Shown: piece by piece, positions 35,010 to 43,697 of the stretch
Position numbering within the stretch: position 1 is the first letter of the stretch
Layout of the letters: each line of letters opens with the position of its first letter
Assembly (NCBI GenBank): GCA_964549655.1
Contig: CAZJXN010000006.1
Span: forward strand, 1-64,000
Source: JADJNW01 sp964549655
Lineage (GTDB): Bacteria; Bacteroidota; Bacteroidia; Chitinophagales; Saprospiraceae
Direction of reading: 5' to 3'
Length of the DNA: 64,000 nucleotides
Position numbers and translations under genes: made by a program
The notes under the pieces: generated by a model
Seen by the model: only the letters and a program-made list of their open reading frames with translations
What the model was told of the DNA's origin: nothing
The model's database searches: none

Positions 35010-35368
35010 GCTCTCTGAGTTTTAGATGAGTTACAAATAATTTACCTGCCCATGAAAGCATGGGAAATAATTTGCTTGAAAATGGGTATAACAAGCGAAA
35101 ATCTTCTGTTTTTGGGAATATTGCGAAATATAAGCATTTTAGGTAAAATAATATATCAGGTATAGACACAATTTTTTGTAGACTAATTTTGAACGTATAT
35201 TCCATTAGATTCAGCCAATAAAATTAATTTTCAACCCGCTATTTGCCGTTTTTGTCAGCAATTGTGTAAACCTGATAATTTTTTCTTCACAATTAATTAA
35301 CCCTGTTTCAAAAATACCTATTTTGCCTTGCTGAAAAATATATTACCAAATAGAGCCAATAAAAAGAT
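35010..35368. other. Divergent intergenic region, nothing firmly recognised
   Basis: 359 AT-rich bases between the AP2 gene and the TonB-dependent receptor. No clear -7 box with correct spacing. TGAAAATGGGTATAACAAG and the long AATTAATTAACC stretch near 35291 are the only notable words. Confidence 0.4.
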
Positions 35369-38194
35369 ATGAAATTTGTGCAATACCGTGTTATCCTTAA
35401 TTTTGTTCTAATTCTACTCCTGCCATCCAGCATGTATGCACAGCGCGTATTGCGAGGAGAAGTGACGGATGCCACGACCGGCGAGCCGCTTATTTTTGCC
35501 AGTGTGCTTATAAAAGGCACCACCATTGGTATAAATACGGATGTAAATGGTGCTTTTGAATTGAATACCGCCGAGTCCTTACCGCTTACGTTGAGTGTAA
35601 GTTACACTGGTTACAATTCACTGGATGTGCAAGTGACGACTGACAAGCAGCCTATTAAAATACAATTGAGTTCCAACGACGTACTCATTGCTGCGGTAGA
35701 GGTAGTGGGTAGGCGGATTTCCGAGCGGCAGCAACAGTCTGCACTCACGATGGAAAGTCTGGATAATATTGCCATCCGGGAAACACCCGCCGCTAATTTT
35801 TATGATGGCTTGGGCGCACTTAAAGACGTAGACCTCACGTCCGCCAGTTTAGGATTTAAAATTATCAATACACGCGGTTTCAATAGTACCAGTCCAGTTC
35901 GTTCTTTACAAATTATTGACGGGGTGGACAATCAATCGCCCGGCTTGAATTTTTCTTTGGGCAATTTTTTAGGTTCTTCTGAATTGGATGTGAATCGGGT
36001 CAACCTTATAATAGGTGCAAGTTCTGCTTTTTATGGTCCGAATGCCTTCAACGGCGTAATTAGCATGGAAACCAAAAACCCTTTTTTGCAAAAAGGCTTG
36101 AGTGCGATGATAAAAGTGGGAGAACGAAATCTGGTAGAAACGGCAGTACGCTGGGCACAAGCATTTAAAAACAAAGACGAGCAAGAATCTTTTGCTTACA
36201 AATTAAATTTCGCGTATATGCGTGCCGATGACTGGCAAGCGGATAATTACGATCCAGTGTACGACACAGAAACAGGTTTTGACAATCCGGGCGGCTACGA
36301 TGCGGTCAATAACTATGGAGATGAATACCTGACTGCCAATGACTTTTCCAACTCTTTAGCAAATCCCGGGTTAGGCATTATTCACCGCAGAGGTTATCAG
36401 GAGAAAGATTTGGTGGATTATGATTCTAAAAACTTGAAACTCGGTGCTGCGCTGCATTGGCGTTTACAGCCTGAAAAAGATGTGCAATCGCCGGAGTTAA
36501 TTCTTGCCTCTAATTTTAGCACAGGTACGACGGTTTACCAAGGCGATAATCGTTACAGTTTGAAAGATATTCGATTTTTTCAACACCGAATTGAACTGAA
36601 TAAATTGGATAAATATTTCCTGCGCGCATACGTGACGCATGAAGATGCTGGTAATTCTTATGACCCTTATTTTACAGCTTTATTATTACAACAAAATGCC
36701 AAGCCTAATAATCAATGGCGCTCGGATTATATCAACTACTGGCAAATCAATGTGTTACCAGGTCTCCGAATGCAGGAAGGTTATCCTGACCCGCTGAATT
36801 TCTTGGGGAAACCGGCGGAATTTCGAGCCGCATTGAGTACTTTTTTAAGTAATCCGAAAATCAATGACTTACTTTTCCAACGGCATAGAGAAGCCCAGAT
36901 AGCAGCGAACACTGGCAACCCGATTGATGGTACGAGAGATTTCTATGAGCCGGGCACCGACCGTTTTCAACAGCAATTTAATGGTATCACATCCAGCGTT
37001 TCTTTTACGGAAGGAGGCACTCGATTTTATGATCGGTCGGCTTTGGCGCACGCGCATGGCGAGTACAAATTCAATAACCTTGTAGAAAGCGGTAGCATTA
37101 CTGATTTTGATCTTTTGGTAGGTGGCAATGCGCGGATGTATATGCCCAATTCGCAAGGCTCTATTTTGTTGGATACTTTTGGTCGAAATATTGATACGTA
37201 TGAATATGGTATATATGGTGGTGGCACGGTGGAATTTAATAACGTGTTGAAAGTGAGCAGTTCGCTGCGCATGGATAAAAATGAGAATTTCGATTATCTG
37301 CTTTCTCCGGCAGCTTCTATGGTGTATTCGCCTTCCCAAAATAACACGTTGCGGTTGTCATTTTCTTCCGCTATTCGCAATCCGACTTTGAGCGACCAAT
37401 ACTTATTTTATAATGTAGGTCGTGCAATCCTTATCGGTAATTTGAATGGATTTAATGATCTGCTTACAGTAGAATCGGTAGAAAATTATTTGAATACACT
37501 GGATAACAATCAGTTAGATTTTTTTGATGTAAAGCCGATTGAACCGGAAAAAGTGCGCACCGTAGAAGCGGGCTATCGTACCTTGCTGTTTAATAAAGTG
37601 TACGTGGATGCCACTTATTATTATAGTTTTTATCAAGATTTTATTGGCTATAATTTGGGCATAGATGCTACTTTTGAAAATACGACGGGCTTACCAGTGG
37701 ATGTGCAAGTGTATCGCGTAGCCGCCAATGCGACTGACCGCGTAACGACGCAAGGATTTTCCATCGGGACGAATTATTATTTTTGGAAACTCTATGCTTT
37801 CACTGGCAATTACTCTTGGAATAAACTTAATACCCAAAGCGATGACCCGATCATTCCTGCTTTTAATACGCCGGAACATAAATTCAACTTGGGCATAGCC
37901 GGTAGAGATATTCCATTAAACATTGCTGGTTTGAAGTTTAGTAATTTTGGTTTCAACGTGAACTACAAGTGGATAGATGGGTTCCTATTTGAAGGGTCGC
38001 CGCAGTTTACAGGACCGATTCCACAGTACGAATTATTGGATGCACAAGTCAATTGGCGCGCCAGTAAAATAAATAGCACTTTCAAATTAGGCGCTTCTAA
38101 CATATTAGACAATATGCAGTTCCAAACGTATGGCGGTCCTCGCATCGGTCGCTTAGCGTATTTTTCGATTGTATATGATTTTAAACAAAAATAA
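35369..38194 (+). CDS. TonB-dependent receptor with CarboxypepD_reg-like domain
   Basis: A 941-residue outer-membrane receptor. Signal peptide ends SMYAQ. Carboxypeptidase-like domain at about 26-110 (LRGEVTDATTGEPLIFASVL), then plug (LSSNDVLIAAVEVVGRR, NTRGFNSTSPVRSLQIIDGV, IIGASSAFYGPNAFNGVISM) and a large barrel ending in YFSIVYDF. It is followed after 60 bases by a T9SS-exported hydrolase-fold protein, so the two are probably co-transcribed and act on the same ligand. No SusD homologue is present, which argues against a classical polysaccharide locus. Confidence 0.92.
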   Translation: MKFVQYRVILNFVLILLLPSSMYAQRVLRGEVTDATTGEPLIFASVLIKGTTIGINTDVNGAFELNTAESLPLTLSVSYTGYNSLDVQVTTDKQPIKIQLSSNDVLIAAVEVVGRRISERQQQSALTMESLDNIAIRETPAANFYDGLGALKDVDLTSASLGFKIINTRGFNSTSPVRSLQIIDGVDNQSPGLNFSLGNFLGSSELDVNRVNLIIGASSAFYGPNAFNGVISMETKNPFLQKGLSAMIKVGERNLVETAVRWAQAFKNKDEQESFAYKLNFAYMRADDWQADNYDPVYDTETGFDNPGGYDAVNNYGDEYLTANDFSNSLANPGLGIIHRRGYQEKDLVDYDSKNLKLGAALHWRLQPEKDVQSPELILASNFSTGTTVYQGDNRYSLKDIRFFQHRIELNKLDKYFLRAYVTHEDAGNSYDPYFTALLLQQNAKPNNQWRSDYINYWQINVLPGLRMQEGYPDPLNFLGKPAEFRAALSTFLSNPKINDLLFQRHREAQIAANTGNPIDGTRDFYEPGTDRFQQQFNGITSSVSFTEGGTRFYDRSALAHAHGEYKFNNLVESGSITDFDLLVGGNARMYMPNSQGSILLDTFGRNIDTYEYGIYGGGTVEFNNVLKVSSSLRMDKNENFDYLLSPAASMVYSPSQNNTLRLSFSSAIRNPTLSDQYLFYNVGRAILIGNLNGFNDLLTVESVENYLNTLDNNQLDFFDVKPIEPEKVRTVEAGYRTLLFNKVYVDATYYYSFYQDFIGYNLGIDATFENTTGLPVDVQVYRVAANATDRVTTQGFSIGTNYYFWKLYAFTGNYSWNKLNTQSDDPIIPAFNTPEHKFNLGIAGRDIPLNIAGLKFSNFGFNVNYKWIDGFLFEGSPQFTGPIPQYELLDAQVNWRASKINSTFKLGASNILDNMQFQTYGGPRIGRLAYFSIVYDFKQK

Positions 38195-38254
38195 AAAGCA
38201 GGTATATTAAGATTATTAAAATTAACTAAACGATTGATTAAACAAACTTGGATT

Positions 38255-39847
38255 ATGAAAAAAATTAACACACTACTACTTATCCTTACTTTTTGCATCG
38301 GATCGGCAGCAGTCCTCAACGCACAAACGAGATATTTGAATCAAGTTTTTGCGCAAGTGACCATAGAACGAAACGTGATATATGCCCGCAACGTTTCTGT
38401 ACTGACAAGCCCTCCAGCACCCATTGACCTACGCATGGATGTGTACCGCCCGGCTGGCGATACGGCTACGAAGCGTCCGGTAGTTATTTATTTGCACACT
38501 GGCTCTTTCCTGCCACCGATTATCAACGGACAAGTGACCGGTTCACGCCTTGATTCTACGGTAGTAGAAATATGTACGCGCCTGGCTAAAATGGGTTATG
38601 TGGCTATCGCCGCTACGTATCGACAGGGCTGGAACCCAGTAGCTACGGGTTCTGCTGGGCAGAACACGCGCACTGGCACCTTGCTCAATGCCGTTTATCG
38701 CGGTATTCAGGATGTACGCTCCTGCATTCGCTTCTTACGCAAAGGCGTGGCAGAAAGCAGCAATCCGTATGGAATTGATACCGAAAAAATTGTAGTATGG
38801 GGACAAGGTACCGGTGGCTATCTTTCTTTAGCATCGGCTTATTTGGATCGTTATCAGGAGCTTATCCTTCCGAAATTTATTAACACGCAAACGTTACAGT
38901 CTTACATTGACACCAATTTGGTAGGCGATGTATATGGTATTCAACAAAAAACAATCAATCTGCCAAACCACGTTGGCTATAGCTCTGATTTTAAACTGGC
39001 TGTCAATATGGGCGGCGCTTTAGGTGATTCCTCTTGGATTGAAGGCAGACCAGGCGAACCGGCAGTCATCGCTTATCACTTCCTGCGTGATCCTTTTGCG
39101 CCTTTTGCGAATGGTCCAGTTATTGTACCTACTACGGGCGACTTTGTGGTGAATGTATCTGGCTCCAGAGTCGTAGTAGGAAGTGCGAATGCAAAAGGTT
39201 CAAATGCAGTATTAGCTCCTGCGAATACTCGAACGGATGCGCTGACCTTGCGTGTAAAAGCGTTAAGCCAAGTGCCGATTGTGTATCAGCAGCAAAATAT
39301 TACATTGGCAACCGATAATTTTTATCCATTTATTACCCAAAGTGACAGCTTGCGCTCTGGCTTATGGGAATGGTGGGACAAAGCAACGTTTAATGCAGTA
39401 GTAGCTGGTACTAATATGGCTTTAGGCTCTAGTTATAATGCGGATACGATTCATCGTAATAGCTTGATAACCAATCCAAATATGTCCAAAGCATTAGCTT
39501 TGACGTATGTTGATACGATTTTGAAATACTATGCGCCACGTGCTTGTGCGGCATTGAATTTGGGTTGTGCCCTTACCTCTACAGTGGAGATTTTAGATGC
39601 AAAATTAGTGGATTTGAAAGTATCGCCAAACCCATCAAATGATGTTGTGAATTTCCAATCGGCTGCCAATTTCCCGATTTTGGAAGTCTTGTTATTGGAT
39701 GTGAGTGGTAGAATTGTGCAATCGCACTTACGCATGAAAGATAATACGTTCACTTTGCGAAAAGGCAGTCTGCCGCCGGGTATTTACTTTGCCAAACTTC
39801 GATTTGAAAAAGGCATTGTGACACAAAAAGTGGTATTGACGAACTAA
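38255..39847 (+). CDS. T9SS-exported alpha/beta-hydrolase-fold protein, nucleophile apparently lost
   Basis: A 530-residue secreted protein. Signal peptide (MKKINTLLLILTFCIG...LNAQ); an esterase-like alpha/beta-hydrolase core from about 40 to 290 (IDLRMDVYRPAGDTATKRPV, VIYLHTGSF at the oxyanion strand, GYVAIAATYRQGW); and a T9SS type A sorting domain in the last 80 residues (VSPNPSNDVVNF ... GIYFAKLRFEKGIVTQKVVL). The nucleophile elbow reads WGQGTGGYLSL, where active esterases have GxSxG, so Ser is replaced by Gly. HGGG at the oxyanion hole is HTGS. It is therefore likely non-catalytic, or uses another residue. It pairs with the preceding receptor; a hairpin follows. Confidence 0.85.
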   Translation: MKKINTLLLILTFCIGSAAVLNAQTRYLNQVFAQVTIERNVIYARNVSVLTSPPAPIDLRMDVYRPAGDTATKRPVVIYLHTGSFLPPIINGQVTGSRLDSTVVEICTRLAKMGYVAIAATYRQGWNPVATGSAGQNTRTGTLLNAVYRGIQDVRSCIRFLRKGVAESSNPYGIDTEKIVVWGQGTGGYLSLASAYLDRYQELILPKFINTQTLQSYIDTNLVGDVYGIQQKTINLPNHVGYSSDFKLAVNMGGALGDSSWIEGRPGEPAVIAYHFLRDPFAPFANGPVIVPTTGDFVVNVSGSRVVVGSANAKGSNAVLAPANTRTDALTLRVKALSQVPIVYQQQNITLATDNFYPFITQSDSLRSGLWEWWDKATFNAVVAGTNMALGSSYNADTIHRNSLITNPNMSKALALTYVDTILKYYAPRACAALNLGCALTSTVEILDAKLVDLKVSPNPSNDVVNFQSAANFPILEVLLLDVSGRIVQSHLRMKDNTFTLRKGSLPPGIYFAKLRFEKGIVTQKVVLTN

Positions 39848-39863
39848 GTTAAAAGTATTTAAT

Positions 39864-39896
39864 AGGTGTGCCGCATTTCCAAAATGTGGCACACCT
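39864..39896 (+). terminator. Hairpin terminator after the T9SS hydrolase-like gene
   Basis: AGGTGTGCCGCATTT pairs with AAATGTGGCACACCT (one G-T) with a 3-base spacer; TCAATTGG follows. Strong stem, weak T run. Confidence 0.7.
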
Positions 39897-39901
39897 TCAA
39901 T

Positions 39902-39954
39902 TGGTCTGGTGACGCTCCCATCCAGAAGACGTAGGAAGTTTAGTCATCAGACCA
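39902..39954. repeat. Dispersed hairpin, copy 1 (TGGTCTGGTGAC...GTCATCAGACCA)
   Basis: Arms of 12 bases separated by 29 bases. The same arms recur at 62928-62959 with a 4-base loop. The right arm overlaps the 3' end of the cysteine desulfurase gene, which converges here. Confidence 0.7.
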
Positions 39955-41089
39955 TTTTCATTACAGGCAATATAGCTTTCAACTTTTCCATTACAAAATC
40001 TACTTCTGCTTTTGTATTCAAATGGGAAAGCGAAAATCGAACTGTCGTGCGTTCAGAATTGGGATGCAACGCCGCAATCACATGAGAACCTTGATCCGCC
40101 CCCGAACTACAAGCACTGCCACCCGACACACTTACCCCTGCAATATCCAAGCTAAATAACAACATATCCGACTTGGAGGAAGGTGGAAAGGAAACACTCA
40201 ACAATTTATAATGCCCATTTTCAATATCACCATTAAATTGAATATCCTCAAAATTTTCTTGCAATTGCTGCCGCAAATAATCTCGCACTTCTCTTATGTA
40301 TGCCTCGCGGGTGTCCATGTTTTCATAAGCCAGTTCAAGCGCTTTTGCCAGACCGATAATGCCGTACAAATTTTCCGTGCCACCGCGCATATTGCGTTCC
40401 TGCGCGCCGCCGTCAATGTATGGTTTTACACTATTTTCTCCGTTGATGTAAATAAATCCGATACCTTTTGGACCGTGAAATTTGTGCGCCGAACCAGACA
40501 AGAAATTGATTTTCGTTTTTTGTAAATCTATTGGATAATAACCCATTGTTTGCACCGTATCGGTATGAAAAAATGCGCCGTATTGCTGACAAAGTTTTGA
40601 GATTTCATCTAAATTAATCATCGTACCAATTTCATTATTGGCGTGCATGAGTGAGACGAGTGTTTTATGATTATTGTCTTGTAATAATTTTTCTAAATGT
40701 TTAATATCTACCCTACCCTTTTCATCCAATTGTAAATATGCTACTTCCACTTCATCCGTTTTCTTTAATGCTTCTAAAGAATGTAACACACAATGATGTT
40801 CAATCGGCGAACTGATAATGCGCGTCACGCCCAAGTCGCGCACCGCACATTTGAGCGCCATGTTACTGGATTCTGTGCCACCGGATGTAAAGAAAATTTC
40901 CCCGATGGAAGCATTCAAATATTTTGCAATTTGTTTACGCGCCTGCTCAATAGCAGCACGGGCTTTCCTGCCCTCCGCATGTATCGAAGAAGGATTTCCA
41001 TTGTTGGTACGCATCACTTCCAGCATCACTTGCAGCACTTCTTCACTCAGGGGCGTGGTCGCGGCATTATCAAAAAAAACTCGTTGCAT
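39947..41089 (-). CDS. Cysteine desulfurase (NifS/IscS type)
   Basis: A 380-residue PLP enzyme releasing sulfur from cysteine for Fe-S clusters or thio-modified tRNA. The PLP Lys203 is in SGSAHKFHGPKGIGFI; the persulfide-forming Cys327 lies in SVSGGSACSSG. N-terminal FDNAATTPLSEEVL and HTDTVQTMG are typical. I start at MQRVFFDN. Upstream in frame there is no stop for over 100 codons, but that stretch is a 21-bp minisatellite with N inside and is not protein. Likely partners (IscU, MnmA) are not nearby. Confidence 0.93.
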   Translation of the reverse strand: MQRVFFDNAATTPLSEEVLQVMLEVMRTNNGNPSSIHAEGRKARAAIEQARKQIAKYLNASIGEIFFTSGGTESSNMALKCAVRDLGVTRIISSPIEHHCVLHSLEALKKTDEVEVAYLQLDEKGRVDIKHLEKLLQDNNHKTLVSLMHANNEIGTMINLDEISKLCQQYGAFFHTDTVQTMGYYPIDLQKTKINFLSGSAHKFHGPKGIGFIYINGENSVKPYIDGGAQERNMRGGTENLYGIIGLAKALELAYENMDTREAYIREVRDYLRQQLQENFEDIQFNGDIENGHYKLLSVSFPPSSKSDMLLFSLDIAGVSVSGGSACSSGADQGSHVIAALHPNSERTTVRFSLSHLNTKAEVDFVMEKLKAILPVMKMV

Positions 41090-41095
41090 GAAAAT

Positions 41096-41410
41096 GTGAT
41101 TTGTGATTTGTAAAATGTGATTCGTGATTTGTAAAATGTGATTCGTGATTTGTAAAANNNNNNNNNNNNNNNNNNNNNNNNNNNNNNNNNNNNNNNNNNN
41201 NNNNNNNNNNNNNNNNNNNNNNNNNNNNNNNNNNNNNNNNNNNNNNNNNNNNNNNNNGTGATTTGTAAAATGTGATTCGTGATTTGTAAAATGTGATTCG
41301 TGATTTGTAAAAGGTGATTCGTGATTTGTAAAATGTGATTCGTGATTTGTAAAAGGTGATTCGTGATTTGTAAAATGTGATTCGTGAGCGTATAACGAAT
41401 CACCAATCAC
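41096..41410. repeat. 21-bp minisatellite interrupted by an assembly gap
   Basis: Units of GTGATTCGTGATTTGTAAAAT/G (21 bases) occur about three times before and six times after the N run. Last-base alternation (T/G) distinguishes some units. It ends in CACCAATCACCAATCAC near the glmM stop. The number of units in the gap is unknown. Confidence 0.9.
41158..41257. other. Assembly gap (100 N)
   Basis: Exactly 100 N inside the 21-bp tandem repeat: the assembler stopped because the array is longer than the reads. Confidence 0.97.
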
Positions 41411-41420
41411 CAATCACATT

Positions 41421-42809
41421 TTACATCTTTAGTATTTCTGTTACATTGGCGTGAATATCTTTTATTAAATATTGCACGATTGCTTCAGTCGTTCCTTCGG
41501 CGTAGATACGGATAATCGGCTCGGTATTCGACTTGCGCAAATGGAGCCAACCATCTGCAAAATCAATTTTTAAACCATCTTGCATATCACACTGCTCGCC
41601 TTGATATTTTCGGTGTAATGCTTTTAACAATTTTTCAATATCAATGTCTGGGGTCAACGCGATTTTATCTTTCACCATTTCATAATTTGGATAACGCTTT
41701 CGCAATTCGGAAGGTTGTTGTCCGGCTTTCGCCAAATGCGCCAAAAACAAAGCAATTCCAGCCAAAGCATCTCGTCCATAATGCAATTCCGGTACAATCA
41801 CGCCGCCATTTCCCTCGCCGCCGATGACTGCATTCACCGCTTTCATTTTTTCAACCACATTAACTTCGCCGACCATTGCTGCAAAGTATTCACAATCATG
41901 CTGTTGCGTCACGTCACGTAGCGCACGGGAAGAGGACAAATTGGAAACTGTCGCGCCTTTTGTATGCTGTAAAACGTAATCTGCCACTGCCACCAACGTA
42001 TATTCTTCTCCAAAAAACGCGCCATTTTCACAAACGAGCGCCAAGCGGTCTACATCTGGGTCAACAGCAATGCCTAAATCTGCTTTTTCTTGTACCACCG
42101 CTTTCGCCAAATCTTGCATGTGCGCCGGCAACGGCTCTGGATTGTGTGCAAATTGTCCATTCATTTCGCCATTTAAAACAATCACTTCACAACCTAATTT
42201 TTGTAATAAAGGTGGGACGGAAATGACACCAGTAGAATTGATGCAATCTACCACTATTTTAAATTTGCGATTTTGAATATCCGATAACGCACTTTTTACC
42301 AATGGCATTTTTAAAATAGCTTCAATATGTCGCTCAATATATCCGTCTGCTGTACGATATTGTCCCAATTTTTCGACACTCGCATATTGAATTTCTCCTT
42401 TTTGTAATAATTGTAAAAACGCTTCCCCGTCTCGCTGCGAAATAAATTCGCCTTTGTGATTCAATAATTTAAGCGCATTCCACTCCATCGGATTATGACT
42501 TGCCGTCAAAATAATGCCCGCACCTGCTTGTTCCCAAACGACCGCCATCTCTACCGTCGGTGTAGTAGAATAGCCCAAATCAACGACTTCAATGCCTAAT
42601 GCCAGTAAGGTATTTGAAACCAAACTGCTCACCAACGCGCCCGACACGCGCCCGTCGCGCCCGATGACCACTTTTGGTGGATGCCCATTTTGTAACATCC
42701 AATAGCCAAATGCAGCCGTGCAGGAGACAAGGTCTTGCGGTGTGAGGTTGTCGCCAGCGTAGCCGCCAATGGTGCCGCGAATGCCGGAGATGGATTTGAT
42801 AAGTGCCAA
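41421..42809 (-). CDS. glmM: Phosphoglucosamine mutase
   Basis: A 462-residue alpha-D-phosphohexomutase. Phosphoserine Ser104 in TASHNPMEWNALKLLN; metal-binding DPDVDRLALV; sugar loop GGEGNGGVIVPELHYGRDAL; phosphate-binding RKSNTEPIIRIY near the C-terminus. The GEGNGG form and overall size point to GlmM (GlcN-6-P to GlcN-1-P for peptidoglycan), though related phosphomannomutases cannot be excluded by eye. The minisatellite lies downstream, nested palindromes upstream. Confidence 0.88.
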   Translation of the reverse strand: MALIKSISGIRGTIGGYAGDNLTPQDLVSCTAAFGYWMLQNGHPPKVVIGRDGRVSGALVSSLVSNTLLALGIEVVDLGYSTTPTVEMAVVWEQAGAGIILTASHNPMEWNALKLLNHKGEFISQRDGEAFLQLLQKGEIQYASVEKLGQYRTADGYIERHIEAILKMPLVKSALSDIQNRKFKIVVDCINSTGVISVPPLLQKLGCEVIVLNGEMNGQFAHNPEPLPAHMQDLAKAVVQEKADLGIAVDPDVDRLALVCENGAFFGEEYTLVAVADYVLQHTKGATVSNLSSSRALRDVTQQHDCEYFAAMVGEVNVVEKMKAVNAVIGGEGNGGVIVPELHYGRDALAGIALFLAHLAKAGQQPSELRKRYPNYEMVKDKIALTPDIDIEKLLKALHRKYQGEQCDMQDGLKIDFADGWLHLRKSNTEPIIRIYAEGTTEAIVQYLIKDIHANVTEILKM

Positions 42810-42824
42810 GTTGTAGTGATTTTT

Positions 42825-42901
42825 GTAGCACAGCCTTTAAGCTGAATTCGTATTGCCAGCCTTAAGGCTGGTGGACGAGGTCAGGGTAAACCCTGTGCTA
42901 C
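42825..42901. repeat. Nested palindromes upstream of glmM
   Basis: Outer arms GTAGCACAG and CTGTGCTAC enclose two perfect palindromes: CCAGCCTTAAGGCTGG (42856-42871) and CAGGGTAAACCCTG (42882-42895). Located in the 5' leader of glmM, 16 bases before the start codon. Confidence 0.7.
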
Positions 42902-43056
42902 GATTCGCCGACAAAATTAAAAAATTTATCCACGCGGCGGCTTCCATCCCACATTTATCAAAGAGAACCCTCTTTTTTCAGCAGGGTGTGATATATTTGA
43001 GGTTTAAAGCCGATTAAATATGGGCATCGCCCCAAACGCACTGTAATTCAACACGC

Positions 43057-43638
43057 ATGACAAGCTTACTCCAATTGGATGAACAACTTTTTTATTTGAT
43101 AAATAATGGCTGGCAAAATCCTTTTCTGGATGCAATTATGCCCATCTGGCGCGAAAAATCAACGTGGATTCCGCTGTACGTGTTTTTAGCCATTTTTGTG
43201 ATTTATCGGTTCAAAATCAAAGGGTTATATCTCATTCTAACAATGGCGTTGCTCATCGGTATTTCAGATAACATTGCCAGTCAGCTCATCAAAAAAAATG
43301 TACAACGAATTCGCCCTTGCAATGATGCCACACTGGAAGAGAAAGTACATTTGGTCATTTCCTGCGGAAGTGGCTACAGTTTTCCATCTACACACGCAGC
43401 GAATCACTTTGCCGTCGCCGCTTTTTTAAGTATGACATTAGGACAATTTTACAGAAGAATTCGCTTGCCACTTTACCTTTGGGCGGCATCCATCGCGCTG
43501 GGTCAAGTGTACGTGGGCGTGCATTATCCGCTAGATATTTTGAGTGGGGCATTATTTGGCATATTATTGGCTTATGTAATGGCGAGATTGTATTTTCGAT
43601 TGGAAAAAATAAGCATTGGAAAACCGGTTAATGTTTAA
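43057..43638 (+). CDS. PAP2-family membrane phosphatase
   Basis: A 193-residue inner-membrane acid phosphatase of the PAP2 superfamily, with about five hydrophobic helices. Motif 1: KKNVQRIRP (79-87); motif 2: SFPSTHAAN (108-116) with His113; motif 3: VYVGVHYPLDILSG with His156. It may dephosphorylate undecaprenyl pyrophosphate, phosphatidate or a lipid A group; the sequence does not tell which. Active residues face the periplasm. It precedes ribD by 59 bases on the same strand. Confidence 0.9.
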   Translation: MTSLLQLDEQLFYLINNGWQNPFLDAIMPIWREKSTWIPLYVFLAIFVIYRFKIKGLYLILTMALLIGISDNIASQLIKKNVQRIRPCNDATLEEKVHLVISCGSGYSFPSTHAANHFAVAAFLSMTLGQFYRRIRLPLYLWAASIALGQVYVGVHYPLDILSGALFGILLAYVMARLYFRLEKISIGKPVNV

Positions 43639-43697
43639 AAGCCGCTAATATCTTGATTCAAAATTCTAACTAACAAAGCATAAATTCAAACATTTTT

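Noticed and set aside
41096..41410. CRISPR array
   Set aside because: Units are directly adjacent with no spacers, and there are no cas genes.
41090..41413. A 108-codon N-terminal extension of the cysteine desulfurase
   Set aside because: The frame runs through a 21-bp tandem repeat and 100 N; the family starts at MQRVFFDN. The open frame follows from the unit being a multiple of three.
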